Counted from the stretch's first letter, positions 7,899-17,103 are shown. The stretch is DNA of 64,000 bases from Paenibacillus vietnamensis (GCF_020169515.1 NZ_JAHMHW010000004.1:372001-436000); one strand, 5' to 3'. Program-made: numbers and translations. Notes: a model not told the origin generated them from the letters alone.

Positions 7899-9026
7899 TT
7901 AATTGATATCTATCGCAGTCCGAAGGTCGTAATCGTTCGTATCGATATCCAATTTCATGTCCAGAGCCAATTTGGCCAACTGACTTCCGATAAAAGGGCC
8001 CATCGTCAATCCCGACGCTCCGAGCCCGTTGGCTGCCATCAGGCCATCCCAGCCCGGGACAGTGCCGATCACCGGCAGAAAACCGGGCGTAAACGGGCGA
8101 AAACCTACCCTGACCTCTCGAAACGTGCTGTCGGCTAAACCAGGCGCCAAAGCTAACCCTTTATTCAAAATTTCCTGCATTCCGCCTGCCGTAATTTTTG
8201 TATCGTTCTCTTCGATACCGTTTTCGTGAGTCGCCCCTATAACGATCCTCTGTTTGCCGAAAGCCAGCAAATATTGATCGGAAGGCGGCATAATGACAGG
8301 CCAGTTCTCTGTGTCATAGGAGTCATGAACCTGCAAATGCATGATTTGCGCTTTTTGAAAACCTACGTTAAAGCGAATTCCTAAAGGCTGCAGCAATTGA
8401 CCTGCCCAAGCGCCTGCACAAACAATGGCAGTATCAGCCGTATAGCGTTTTTCGCCGACAGAAACTCCAGTTACTCGGTTCGACTGGTACGTAAGCGCTG
8501 CATCCCCATGGATTAACACGGCCCCGTTTCTTTGCGCGGACCGGATCAGCGCGTCGCGCAGCGCGCGGCCGTCTACACGGGCGGCACCGCCAATCCGGAC
8601 GGCATGATACCCCTCTTCCAATAACGGAAAAAACTCGCGGGTTTCTTGATCCGTAAGCCTGGTAATGCCGCCGATTTCCGGTGCTTCCGATTTCCGGGAG
8701 TGTGCCCGTTCCTCTATTTTTCCAATTTTCTCCGAATCTTGATGGATACTCAAGGCGCCAACCTTTGTATAGCCGGTTTCCGTTTCTCCTTCTCTTTGCA
8801 GCTCTTCAATCAGCCCGGGGTAAAAACGCGCACCGGCCTTAGCGAGCCGGTACCAAGCCTGATTGCGCCGCTGCGACAGCCAGGGGCAGATGATGCCGGC
8901 CGCGGCGTCCGTAGCCTGTCCCTTATCTTTGCGGTCGATGACCAGGACATCGGCTCCCATTTTTGCTAAGTGATACGCAGTTGAAGCCCCCAGTATTCCT
9001 GATCCGACGACGATACATTTTTTCAT
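7899..9026 (-). CDS. FAD-dependent oxidoreductase, DAO (glycine/D-amino-acid oxidase) family, YurR-like
   Basis: A 375-aa protein. The N-terminal Rossmann motif VVGSGILGASTAYHLAKMGADVLVID (GxGxxG, acidic residue at the end of strand 2) binds FAD; TAIVCAGAWAG and the C-terminal NGLGASGLTMGP complete the FAD cradle. Members oxidise glycine, sarcosine or D-amino acids to the oxo or imino product. The substrate here is unknown. It is transcribed divergently from the HAD phosphatase at 9137 across a 110-bp gap. No partner ThiS/ThiG genes are nearby, so a thiamine role is not supported. Confidence 0.8.
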   Translation of the reverse strand: MKKCIVVGSGILGASTAYHLAKMGADVLVIDRKDKGQATDAAAGIICPWLSQRRNQAWYRLAKAGARFYPGLIEELQREGETETGYTKVGALSIHQDSEKIGKIEERAHSRKSEAPEIGGITRLTDQETREFFPLLEEGYHAVRIGGAARVDGRALRDALIRSAQRNGAVLIHGDAALTYQSNRVTGVSVGEKRYTADTAIVCAGAWAGQLLQPLGIRFNVGFQKAQIMHLQVHDSYDTENWPVIMPPSDQYLLAFGKQRIVIGATHENGIEENDTKITAGGMQEILNKGLALAPGLADSTFREVRVGFRPFTPGFLPVIGTVPGWDGLMAANGLGASGLTMGPFIGSQLAKLALDMKLDIDTNDYDLRTAIDIN

Positions 9027-9136
9027 GACTCCATTCCTTTCTTAATTCCTGATATCTATAATTGCGAGCTTGAAATTTCCGTATTTACAACCTGCTGCAA
9101 TTGAAATAAATTTGTGAAGGAAGAGGTGAAACGACA

Positions 9137-9766
9137 ATGGTACAACTTATATTCGATTTTGACGGAACGATGGCAGACAGCAAGCAGCTGGCGATCGATA
9201 TCTACAACGAATTAGCCGAAACCGGAGGTTATAAACCTATCGAACGGCAAAAGGTATCGTTGCTTAGCTCGTTAAGTATACCGGATCGGATGAAAGAACT
9301 AAACATCCCGGCTGTTCATTTGCCGAAGCTAATATTCGATTTTAAGAAGATCTATAAAAGGAAAGTACATACTTTATTTGCTGTGGAAGGAATTTCCGAG
9401 CTCTTAATGACATTATCGGATAAAGGCCTGAAGCCCGACATTATTTCTTCCAATCGTGCCGATACGATTGAGGCCTTTATAGAATCGAATCATTTTTCCG
9501 GCTCCATTGGGTCCGTATTTAGCGGACGCCATCTTTTCGGCAAGCACCGGTTGATTGACCGCTACATTAAATTACATCGTTTTTCGAAAGAAGAGCTGAT
9601 ATACGTCGGAGATGAATTAAGGGATATCGAGGCCTGCAAACGGGCGGGCATCAAAATGATTGCCGTAACCTGGGGATTTGATTCAAAGGAGCTGCTACAA
9701 AACGCGAAGCCGGATTTTGTTGCAAATAAACCTCATGAAATTGTAGAGATACTGGGTTTTCGGTAA
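9137..9766 (+). CDS. HAD-superfamily hydrolase, phosphoglycolate-phosphatase-like
   Basis: A 209-aa cytoplasmic phosphatase. Motif I DFDGT at residues 7-11 (nucleophile Asp7), motif II SSN, a Lys before HRLID, and motif IV YVGDELRDIEACKRAG. The helical cap between motifs I and II marks subfamily IA. It probably hydrolyses a small phosphate ester. GGAAGAGGTG is well placed before the ATG. Phosphoglycolate is a possible substrate, and glcDF is nearby, but that link is only suggestive. Confidence 0.8.
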   Translation: MVQLIFDFDGTMADSKQLAIDIYNELAETGGYKPIERQKVSLLSSLSIPDRMKELNIPAVHLPKLIFDFKKIYKRKVHTLFAVEGISELLMTLSDKGLKPDIISSNRADTIEAFIESNHFSGSIGSVFSGRHLFGKHRLIDRYIKLHRFSKEELIYVGDELRDIEACKRAGIKMIAVTWGFDSKELLQNAKPDFVANKPHEIVEILGFR

Positions 9767-9787
9767 CAAACGGCGATAGAATAAAAA

Positions 9788-9836
9788 ACAAGAAACGGCC
9801 GTGCTCGGATAACCCGTTTGGCACAGCCTTTTCTTG
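9788..9836. terminator. Convergent bidirectional terminator
   Basis: An imperfect stem, CAAGAAA-GGC-GTGC pairing with GCAC-GCC-TTTTCTTG around a loop of about 17 nt, with A-rich and T-rich flanks. It lies between the ends of the HAD gene (+) and the response regulator (-). Confidence 0.6.
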
Positions 9837-9873
9837 CTAGGATTCACGATTTTTTGTCAAGCGATCCTCCCAT

Positions 9874-10578
9874 TTAGCCCTCCCGATATTGGCCAGGAGT
9901 AACTCCCGTGTACTTCTTAAACACTTTATTGAAATAATGGCGATTTTCATAACCAACCTTGCTTCCGATCATATTGACCGGAATCTGACGGTGCTCGGCA
10001 AGCAGCTTCTTCGCCTCGTTAATCCGGAGTTCATTCAAGTAATGGATAAAGGTCGCACCGGTTTCTTTCTTGAACAGGCTGCTGATATAGTTGGGATGCA
10101 TATTCATGTAGTCAGCGAGCATGTCCAACGACAGATCCTGCGTGAAATTCGTTTCGATGTAGCCTAGAAGCTTCGCCGTATGGCGACAGTAATCGGAATC
10201 GGCCTCACAGGGAAGCTCCCCGGCGATCCGGTGCAGGAGTACCGAAATCTCGTCCTTGTTGATCGGTTTAAGCAAGTAATCCACAACGCCTGCCCGTAAG
10301 GCTTTGCGCGCAAATTCGAAATCGTCATAACCGGTCAAAATAATAAACCGCTGGCATAACTCGTCCCGTTTCGCTTCCTCGATCAATTCGAACCCGTTTT
10401 TCTCGGGCATATTGAGATCGGTCACGGTAACGTCAGGCATAAAGCTTTTCATTAAATCCAGCGCCTCGTATGCATTATTGCCCGATATGACCTCCGTATG
10501 GGCGGGGGCTCCTTCCTTCACGATTTTAACGAGTCCCTGCAGAATCAACGGTTCGTCGTCCACTACCAGCACCTTCAT
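9874..10578 (-). CDS. Short AraC-type response regulator (YesN-like), cluster A
   Basis: A 234-aa regulator. Receiver domain 1-120: acidic pair VDDEP, phospho-acceptor Asp54 in VTVTDLNMP, Thr in ILTGYDD, Lys in LLKPINKDE. AraC/XylS double helix-turn-helix from about 135 to the end (MHPNYISSLFKKETGATF, GYENRHYFNKVFKKYTGVTP). It lacks the roughly 300-residue linker found in the three other YesN-type regulators here. The start overlaps the kinase stop by 4 bp (ATGA). It is expected to activate the cluster A transporter operon once phosphorylated by the adjacent kinase. Confidence 0.9.
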   Translation of the reverse strand: MKVLVVDDEPLILQGLVKIVKEGAPAHTEVISGNNAYEALDLMKSFMPDVTVTDLNMPEKNGFELIEEAKRDELCQRFIILTGYDDFEFARKALRAGVVDYLLKPINKDEISVLLHRIAGELPCEADSDYCRHTAKLLGYIETNFTQDLSLDMLADYMNMHPNYISSLFKKETGATFIHYLNELRINEAKKLLAEHRQIPVNMIGSKVGYENRHYFNKVFKKYTGVTPGQYREG

Positions 10579-12314
10579 GACGCAGCTTCCCCCTTTCCAA
10601 GCAGATATAGGGTCAATGTTGTGCCTTTCCCCTTCTCGCTTTCGAGCTCAAGACGGGACTCTCCTCCGTAGAATGCTTTGATCCGCTCGCTTACGTTGAA
10701 CAGCCCAAGCCCTCCCTCATCCGAGCCGGACGGCAGCACATCGGTTCCGCGCGCCAGCAGCGATTGAATGCCTTGAAGCTTCTCCGGAGGAATGCCTGCT
10801 CCATTGTCTTCGATGACGATGCGGACATATTCGTCCTTCTTTTCGACGAGCAGCTTGATCCGAACCGGCCGAAGGACCGAAATTCCGTGAATGACGCTAT
10901 TCTCGATTAGCGGCTGAAGCAGAAATCGTGGGCACTCCATTTTGTCGGTCTCTAGCAAAATCTCAAACTGGAAGTCGAGCCGGTCCCTGAGCCTCATCTT
11001 GTGGATGTTTAAATAAAACATGACCATTTCAATTTCGCTGCTTAGAACGGTAACGTCCTTCTGGGAAGACAGACTGTACCTCATGAGACGGCCGAACCAA
11101 TAGGAAATGTCGGCGACCTCGTGGTCGTCGTTCGCTTCCGCCAGCATACGGATCGTTTCAAGCGTATTGTACAGAAAATGCGGTTTGATCTGTGCCTGAA
11201 GCACCTTATAGGCCGCTTCTTTATTTCGGATTTCGGCGCGATGGACATTGTTGATCAGCTCATCCATACGCTGGATCATCGCATTATAGGTTGAAGTAAG
11301 AAACCCGATCTCATCCTGGTTATCCTGCCGGTTGACCAATACCTTCAGGTTATCGTCGCGAACCGACCTCATATGCCGTGCCAATCGCAGTATCCGTTTG
11401 GCGATCGCGGATGCGAAATAATAATAGACGACCGACAGCACGATAAGAAGAACGGCAATCGCGCCGATCAGAATATATTTCTCGCGCTTTACCGTTTGAA
11501 ACACATCCTCAACCAGGCCGGTAACCACGACCCGGACACCCAATTCCCCGATATGCAATTGATTGACGATGGACTCCCGGGTAATAAAATAACCGTCGGC
11601 ATCCCGCTCTTCAATCTCCTTCATCAGCGCGCGGTTATCGGCAGCGGGGCTCCGGCCTGTGGTGAACAGCAATTCCCCTTGCTCCGAGAACAGCAAGGCA
11701 CTCCAGTCGTTTCCGGCGCCGGCCGCCTCAAAGAACTTCCTTATCGGTTCATGGCTGACCCGAATTTCGAGCAAGCCTATTTTTTCCGTAAACAGGCTGT
11801 TATAAATATCCTGATAATACACAAAGGAAGGCTTGCTCAGCCCCTCCTCCCGCCGAATCCAGACCCCCTTGCCCGGCCTCAGGTGTTCGACGGCCGGCCG
11901 CAATTCCGGAGCAAGCTCGGATCGATCCAGGAACTGCTTCGTGATCGGAAATACTTCATCCTTTAGCTTGTAGATCATCACGGATTCGATCTCGGGGTTG
12001 GCGAACATCGTTTGCGTGAATAACGGGCTGATGTATCTAATATGGGCGTAGACACTATCCGAGTCCGTTTGGTACATGCCATCCAAGTAATCGGTTACAT
12101 AGGGATTGTACTGCAGCAGTCTATGCACCGATTCAATTCGGACCATATCCGCCCGCAAGTTTGAATAAGCTTGCTCAAGTATCTTTTGGCGCCCGCCTAC
12201 AAATTGCTGTGTCAAGCTTCCGTAAATCTGATTGTAATAATAGATCCCGAATGCAATCACAGGAATGAAAACGATCACTACGTATCCCAGTATGATCTTC
12301 CTGACTATGCTCAT
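10575..12314 (-). CDS. Sensor histidine kinase, YesM family, cluster A
   Basis: A 579-aa membrane kinase. TM1 at about 7-27, an extracellular sensor domain of roughly 250 residues, TM2 at about 280-300, HAMP 301-355 (ending in the TSTYNAMIQRM helix), His_kinase box with phospho-acceptor His379 in KPHFLYNTLE, and a C-terminal HATPase domain (ENSVIHG N-box, DNGAGI and GGLGLFN G-boxes). It senses an external ligand or a ligand-bound lipoprotein and phosphorylates the adjoining regulator. A G8 ribosome site precedes the ATG. A strong terminator separates it from the upstream transporter genes. Confidence 0.9.
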   Translation of the reverse strand: MSIVRKIILGYVVIVFIPVIAFGIYYYNQIYGSLTQQFVGGRQKILEQAYSNLRADMVRIESVHRLLQYNPYVTDYLDGMYQTDSDSVYAHIRYISPLFTQTMFANPEIESVMIYKLKDEVFPITKQFLDRSELAPELRPAVEHLRPGKGVWIRREEGLSKPSFVYYQDIYNSLFTEKIGLLEIRVSHEPIRKFFEAAGAGNDWSALLFSEQGELLFTTGRSPAADNRALMKEIEERDADGYFITRESIVNQLHIGELGVRVVVTGLVEDVFQTVKREKYILIGAIAVLLIVLSVVYYYFASAIAKRILRLARHMRSVRDDNLKVLVNRQDNQDEIGFLTSTYNAMIQRMDELINNVHRAEIRNKEAAYKVLQAQIKPHFLYNTLETIRMLAEANDDHEVADISYWFGRLMRYSLSSQKDVTVLSSEIEMVMFYLNIHKMRLRDRLDFQFEILLETDKMECPRFLLQPLIENSVIHGISVLRPVRIKLLVEKKDEYVRIVIEDNGAGIPPEKLQGIQSLLARGTDVLPSGSDEGGLGLFNVSERIKAFYGGESRLELESEKGKGTTLTLYLLGKGEAAS

Positions 12315-12372
12315 GGCCGCCCCCCCCTGAGTAGTTCCTTATCCGTTTCTTCTTAGGGTATCATGAGCCCGC

Positions 12373-12408
12373 AAAATCCGGTAGGGGCAAGCCCTACCGG
12401 ATTTTTCC
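12373..12408. terminator. Strong bidirectional terminator after cluster A lipoprotein
   Basis: A nearly perfect stem, AAAATCCGGTAGGG with CCCTACCGGATTTTT, and loop GCAA. It lies immediately after the stop of the substrate-binding gene. Confidence 0.9.
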
Positions 12409-12410
12409 TG

Positions 12411-14006
12411 TTACTTAAACAATGCCTGTTTCTCCTGATACGTTTTGTTGGCCCACTCGTCGAGCTTTTCAAGCCCGATCTTCTCGGCGTTCTTCATCAT
12501 GGTTTCATAGTTCTGGACGGCTTCTTCCTCGGATTTTGCGAGATAGATTTTCACCTTCTCGTTGGTCACCATCTCGTCGAGCTTTGTTTTGATCGTTTTT
12601 TCTGCGGAATCCGCCTTGACCTGGATCATGCCGATTTCAGGCTTGTACGTCGTGATCGCCTTCGTCTCCAGCAAAGCCTGGGTCGTTTGCGTGCCCGGTA
12701 CATATCCCCAAAGTCCCTCTACAATGGCGTCCGAATAAAGGAACCACCACTTAATGCCGTTGCTGTTGACGAAATCGGAGTCAGCCGTGTTGTATTTCAG
12801 ATTCGGGTATCCTTCCTCGTTCCATGTCCAATGCTCGCCCTCGACGCCGAACATCGTAAGCTGCTTTCCTTCTTCGCTGGCAAGGAACTGCAGCAGCTTG
12901 ATGGATTTCTCGGGATTTTTGTTGTTTTTCGTAATAAATGTCCCGGACCAGCCTACCCCGGTGCTAACGCGCACTGCTTCTTCCGACAGCGCGCTCGGCA
13001 TCATCTTAAAGGTATATGCGGCGCCGGTTTGCTTGGCGGAGATGTTGTCGCGTTCCGCAACGCTAACGGTGTGGCTATGCGCAAAGGCTTTTCCGCCGAC
13101 CGCGTATTCATCGTCGATTTGATCGTTGGCGTGCGCGAAATTTTCCGCCAGAATATAGCCGTTGCGGTAAAGGCCGTTCATAAATTTGAAGAAGTCAAGC
13201 ATTTTAGGATGTTTAAGGTAATACTCTACCTTCCCGTCTTTTTCATACCAGGACCCAAAGCCGGCTTCGATGCCGTACTGTGTCATGAAATAAGATTCGA
13301 TCCAGTTTTTATCCATGACAAGGGGAACCAGATCAGGATGCTTCTCCTTCACCATTCCCAGCAGCTTTACAAAATCGTCCAGCGTTTTCAGTTCGGGGTT
13401 GCCAAGCTCTTTCATAATATCCTCGCGCAAAGCTATGCCAGGATTGCCGTCATTGCCAAGCGCATACTGATTCGTTTCCCATTCCTGCTGAGTCGCGAAC
13501 GCATTACGAATGGTGTAGAAATTGCCGTCGTCCATCGTATTGATCGCGGTTCTCGTAGGATCGATTTTAAAATCAGGTGCATATTTCTCGATCAGCTCGT
13601 TCCACGAATACGAAATGTTGGAATTGGAGAGCCGGTCGATATCGGAGGCCGTAAAGATCAGATCGGGCAAATCGCCGGATGCGATCATAAGCGGCAGCTG
13701 CTTATCGTCGGTCGCTACGGTAACCTTGAGCTTAACGCCGGTTTTCTCCGTGATTTTATCGGCCACCGCCCCTTTCCATTCCTTGACCGGATACCAGCTG
13801 TGGTTAATGAACAACGTGAGCTCTTCGACATCCTGGCTGCCGGCAGCGGGCTCGTCCGACGCATTGGCGCTTGTGCTGCCGCCCGTGTCGGCACCGTCAG
13901 CGGAGCTGTCTCCGGAGCTATTGCCGCCGCTGCATGCGGTCAAAACGGCAATGATCATGACGAAGGAAAGCGACAGCATCAGCATTTTTGAAAGTTGACT
14001 CCGCAT
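12411..14006 (-). CDS. Sugar ABC transporter substrate-binding lipoprotein (LplA-type), cluster A
   Basis: A 531-aa lipoprotein: short signal peptide ending in the lipobox VLTAC, with the lipidated Cys25 followed by a Ser/Gly-rich linker. The body is a type-2 periplasmic-binding fold of the CUT1-OPN (LplA) class, with FINHSWYPVKEW near the start of the mature domain and EEGKQLTMFGVEGEHW, which is typical of this family. It captures an oligosaccharide outside the membrane and hands it to the two permeases. GGAGGGG lies seven bases ahead of the ATG. The ligand cannot be inferred because no glycosidase is in this cluster. Confidence 0.9.
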   Translation of the reverse strand: MRSQLSKMLMLSLSFVMIIAVLTACSGGNSSGDSSADGADTGGSTSANASDEPAAGSQDVEELTLFINHSWYPVKEWKGAVADKITEKTGVKLKVTVATDDKQLPLMIASGDLPDLIFTASDIDRLSNSNISYSWNELIEKYAPDFKIDPTRTAINTMDDGNFYTIRNAFATQQEWETNQYALGNDGNPGIALREDIMKELGNPELKTLDDFVKLLGMVKEKHPDLVPLVMDKNWIESYFMTQYGIEAGFGSWYEKDGKVEYYLKHPKMLDFFKFMNGLYRNGYILAENFAHANDQIDDEYAVGGKAFAHSHTVSVAERDNISAKQTGAAYTFKMMPSALSEEAVRVSTGVGWSGTFITKNNKNPEKSIKLLQFLASEEGKQLTMFGVEGEHWTWNEEGYPNLKYNTADSDFVNSNGIKWWFLYSDAIVEGLWGYVPGTQTTQALLETKAITTYKPEIGMIQVKADSAEKTIKTKLDEMVTNEKVKIYLAKSEEEAVQNYETMMKNAEKIGLEKLDEWANKTYQEKQALFK

Positions 14007-14075
14007 CTAAAAACCCCTCCATGTTGTTTGAAATTATATCAAAGCAGCTGCTTCAATATTGAAAGTCACGTTTAG

Positions 14076-14954
14076 CTAGCCTTTTACCGACCCCAGCATA
14101 ATCCCTTGGACGAAATACTTCTGCAAGAAAGGATACACGCAAACGACCGGAGCAATCGAAACGACCATCGACGTCACCTGCAGCGAATAATTCGTGACGC
14201 CCGTCGCGCTGGCCGCCGCACCGACAGACTCGATCGGGATGTTGCTCTTGTTGATGATTTCCATCATTCGGAAGGTCAGCGTCCTTAGAGCGTCGGATTG
14301 TACGAAATAAGCCGAATCGAGCCACGCGTTCCATTGCCCTACCCCGAGAAACAGCGCCATTGTTGCAAGAAGCGGGGTGGAGACCGGAAGAATGATTTTA
14401 TAGAAAATCACAAATTCATTAGCTCCGTCCATATAGGCGGATTCCTTCAGCTCTATTGGAATTTCGCGAAAAAAGGATATGGCGATCAACAGGAAGAAGG
14501 TGCTGAGCATCGATGGAATCACATAAACGCCGAAGGTATTTAATAGTCCTAGCGACCGCAGCACGACGTAATAAGGGATCAATCCGCCCGAAAAGTACAT
14601 GGCGAACACAATGACGGTAAAGTAAACTTTTCTGAATAGCAGATCCCTATGCGACAATCCGTAAGCGACGAGACAGGTGAACAGGACGCCGAGGAGCGTT
14701 CCGACGCCGGTGCGGGCAACGGTAATGAGCAGCGAGTTGTACCATTTCGCATCGGTAAGAAACGTGGCGTAATTTTCCAGCGTGAAAGTTCTGGGCCAAA
14801 AATAAATGCCGCCGAGCAAGGAGTCCTTGCCTTGGTTGAACGAAACGACGAGGACGTAGTAGAACGGATATAAAGTCGAGAGCATGATGCAGAACAATAA
14901 CGCGTATACGATGCTGTCCAGCAGCAGATCCTTTTGTTTTTGATTAGTCGGCAA
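14076..14954 (-). CDS. Carbohydrate ABC transporter permease, LplC/YtcP-type, cluster A
   Basis: A 292-aa protein with six predicted membrane segments. The cytoplasmic EAA-type loop, ESAYMDGANEFVIFYKIILP, contacts the ATPase. The C-terminus FLQKYFVQGIMLGSVKG is the hallmark of this permease type. The TTG start at 14954 is chosen because GGGAGGG lies seven bases before it. It forms the transmembrane channel with the LplB-type partner encoded just upstream. The ATPase is missing from the locus. Confidence 0.9.
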   Translation of the reverse strand: MPTNQKQKDLLLDSIVYALLFCIMLSTLYPFYYVLVVSFNQGKDSLLGGIYFWPRTFTLENYATFLTDAKWYNSLLITVARTGVGTLLGVLFTCLVAYGLSHRDLLFRKVYFTVIVFAMYFSGGLIPYYVVLRSLGLLNTFGVYVIPSMLSTFFLLIAISFFREIPIELKESAYMDGANEFVIFYKIILPVSTPLLATMALFLGVGQWNAWLDSAYFVQSDALRTLTFRMMEIINKSNIPIESVGAAASATGVTNYSLQVTSMVVSIAPVVCVYPFLQKYFVQGIMLGSVKG

Positions 14955-14973
14955 TTGACTGCCCTCCCTGTCT

Positions 14974-15954
14974 TCAGAATAGGCTCGAGCCTGAAGCTCT
15001 CTTCGCGATGTAATTGCTGGAGAAGATCAGCAATACGGAAATAACCGACTGGATCAGGTCGATAGCAGCGGCGTAGGAAAATCTGCCATCAGCAAGCCCG
15101 ACCTTAAACGCATAGGTTTGGACGATTTCCGACGTCGAGTTGTTGACATCGTTGCCCAGCAGGTACGCCTGCTCGAAGTTGGAGCCTACCAGGCCCCCGC
15201 CAAGAATGCTGCCGATCGTCAGGATCAGCACGACTACAATCGTACCTTTAATGCCTGGAAGCGTAACATGCCAAATTCTGGACAGCCTGCCTGCGCCGTC
15301 GATTTGTGCCGCCTCGTAAAGCGCCGGATTAATGCCTGCGATCGCAGCCAGAAAAATAATCGTCCACCAGCCCATTTCCTTCCACACGGCGCTGCCGACG
15401 GCAAGTCCCCAGAAGTAATTGGCGCTCGTCAGGAAATCGAGCGGCTTGTCAATAAGCCCGATTTTGACCATCAGCTTGTTCAATATTCCGATATCCGCCG
15501 AGAGGAAGGAGAACGCGATTCCGACTACGACGACCCAAGATATGAAATGGGGCAGGTAACTAACCGTTTGGACAAAACGTTTGAATGCCAGATGTCTCAC
15601 TTCATTCAACAAAATCGCGAACAGGATGGGCGCCGGAAACGCGAAGATCACTTTTAGAAAGCTTAGAACGAGCGTATTCCGAACTATTTCACCGAAGCGG
15701 TAATCATCGACAAATTCATTAAAGTATTGGAGCCCTACCCAATCGCTCGTAAAAATCCCCTTGATACCGGTCACAATCGTGTAATCTTTGAAAGCCATCA
15801 CGATTCCGAACATCGGCGTGTAAGCAAATATAAGCAGGAATAACATGCCCAATCCCACAAATAAATGAAGCACGGTCTGTTTTTTAAAACGCTTCCAAAG
15901 TTGGTGCTGACGGTTTGCTTTTAACTGCAATGACGCTTCTGTATTCAGGTTCAT
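14974..15954 (-). CDS. Carbohydrate ABC transporter permease, LplB/YteP-type, cluster A
   Basis: A 326-aa protein with six predicted membrane helices after a roughly 25-residue polar N-terminus. The EAA loop is EAAQIDGAGRLSRIWHVTLP. It is first in the cluster A operon (LplB, LplC, lipoprotein) with AAAGGAGG before the ATG. Upstream lies a promoter with paired direct repeats that are candidate binding sites for the cluster A regulator. Confidence 0.9.
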   Translation of the reverse strand: MNLNTEASLQLKANRQHQLWKRFKKQTVLHLFVGLGMLFLLIFAYTPMFGIVMAFKDYTIVTGIKGIFTSDWVGLQYFNEFVDDYRFGEIVRNTLVLSFLKVIFAFPAPILFAILLNEVRHLAFKRFVQTVSYLPHFISWVVVVGIAFSFLSADIGILNKLMVKIGLIDKPLDFLTSANYFWGLAVGSAVWKEMGWWTIIFLAAIAGINPALYEAAQIDGAGRLSRIWHVTLPGIKGTIVVVLILTIGSILGGGLVGSNFEQAYLLGNDVNNSTSEIVQTYAFKVGLADGRFSYAAAIDLIQSVISVLLIFSSNYIAKRASGSSLF

Positions 15955-15975
15955 GTGCCGTCCTCCTTTGTATTC

Positions 15976-16040
15976 ATCTTACTATCTCTTCAATGTGCTA
16001 GATAGATTACATTCTTAAGAAAGCGTTGTCATTTTTTAAG
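15976..16040 (-). promoter_or_regulatory. Cluster A transporter promoter with paired regulator half-sites
   Basis: Two copies of CATTYTTAAG-like sequence at 16010-16019 and 16031-16040 (offset 21 bp). Reading the minus strand, five bases later come TATCTA (15999-16004), a 17-bp spacer, and TAAGAT (15976-15981). The -35 is poor, as expected for an activated promoter. A sequence one base off the CcpA cre consensus (16017-16032) overlaps the pair. Confidence 0.5.
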
Positions 16041-16090
16041 GCAGCCGGAACGCCGCGTTGAGATCAGTTAAAGCTCTCGCATTTTCACAA

Positions 16091-16127
16091 AAAAATGCTT
16101 AACATTGGCTGAGCCATGTTAAGCATT
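16091..16127 (-). terminator. Terminator of the YVTN propeller gene
   Basis: AATGCTTAACAT-GGC pairs with GCC-ATGTTAAGCATT, with one bulged base. On the minus strand it is followed by T7. Confidence 0.85.
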
Positions 16128-16182
16128 AAAAGTGCCGATCCTGTAGCGGTTCGTTCCGTTAGTATACCGACTATGGCATGAG

Positions 16183-17103
16183 CTACCTATTCGGAATCCT
16201 TGCCACAACAATGCTAAAAGGTCCATTACCAACCGGAATTCGTCTAGGGAGTTCCACATTTCTTATAGTGTCAACGACGGAGACCGTGTTCTCTCCCTGG
16301 TTGGTCACGTACGCTCGTCTGCCATCCGGAGTAAATGCAAGCGTAAACGGCCGGACTCCCACTGGAATGCGAGGGGAAATTTCCGCGTTCAGCGCTGTAT
16401 CGATGACGGATAAATTGTTACTCTGTGAGTTCGTCACATAGGCTCTGTCTCCATTAGACGTGAAGATCGCGACAATCGGGTTTGTCCCGACTGGAATACG
16501 CGGGAGGATTTCAGTATTTGTGTCCGTATTAATAACCGACAGATTGTTACTTTGCACATTTGTTACATATACCCTGGCACGTCTAGGGTTTATTGTCGCC
16601 GCTGCGGGGGAACTCCCGACCGTGATACGTGCAATTTCATTGTTCGCCGTTAAATCGAGCACGGACACCGAATTTTCACCCGAATTTGCGACATAACCTC
16701 TTGTACCGTCCGGCGATATGAAAATACTAGTAGGATTTAACCCAACCGGAATGGGTTGACCCATTTGGGTATTGGTATCCGTATTAATAACGGATACTGT
16801 GCCTTCTTCCGAATTGGTCACATACAAACGTTCGCCATCAGGCGAGACACTCATACCTGACGACAAGAAATTCATTCGCGGGAGGATCTCCCTGTTCGTT
16901 AAAGTGTTAATTACGGAGATCGTGCCATCACCGCTGTTAGCCACATACAATCTTCTCTGATTAGGAGCCAGGGCTAGGCCTGTTGGCGCCGTTCCGACGC
17001 TTATTCGAAGAATCTCCGTGTCCGTTCTCGTATCAATGACCGAAACTGTATTTTCAGCTTGATTGGTTACATAAGCAAGCACCCTTGCAGGGAGAACTCC
17101 CAA
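16183..17103 (-). CDS. YVTN-repeat (YncE-like) seven-bladed beta-propeller protein
   Basis: About 306 aa made almost entirely of seven repeats containing YVTN or YVAN followed by NTVSVIDT-like strands and an IPVGxxP turn, enough to close a seven-bladed propeller. A TTG at 17103 is preferred over GTG at 17112 because AGAGAGGTG is then five bases upstream rather than touching the start. No signal peptide is visible, although many relatives are surface or exported proteins. The function is unknown; binding or scaffolding is likely. It is a single gene with its own terminator. Confidence 0.75.
   Translation of the reverse strand: MGVLPARVLAYVTNQAENTVSVIDTRTDTEILRISVGTAPTGLALAPNQRRLYVANSGDGTISVINTLTNREILPRMNFLSSGMSVSPDGERLYVTNSEEGTVSVINTDTNTQMGQPIPVGLNPTSIFISPDGTRGYVANSGENSVSVLDLTANNEIARITVGSSPAAATINPRRARVYVTNVQSNNLSVINTDTNTEILPRIPVGTNPIVAIFTSNGDRAYVTNSQSNNLSVIDTALNAEISPRIPVGVRPFTLAFTPDGRRAYVTNQGENTVSVVDTIRNVELPRRIPVGNGPFSIVVARIPNR

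Noticed and set aside
12363..13991. Plus-strand open frame of 542 codons opposite the cluster A lipoprotein
   Set aside because: It begins inside the terminator hairpin and mirrors the lipoprotein gene; no family resemblance.
16332..16348. AAGCGTAAACGGCCGG resembling the start of the structured repeat
   Set aside because: It lies inside the YVTN propeller coding sequence and none of the other repeat blocks follow; a chance match.
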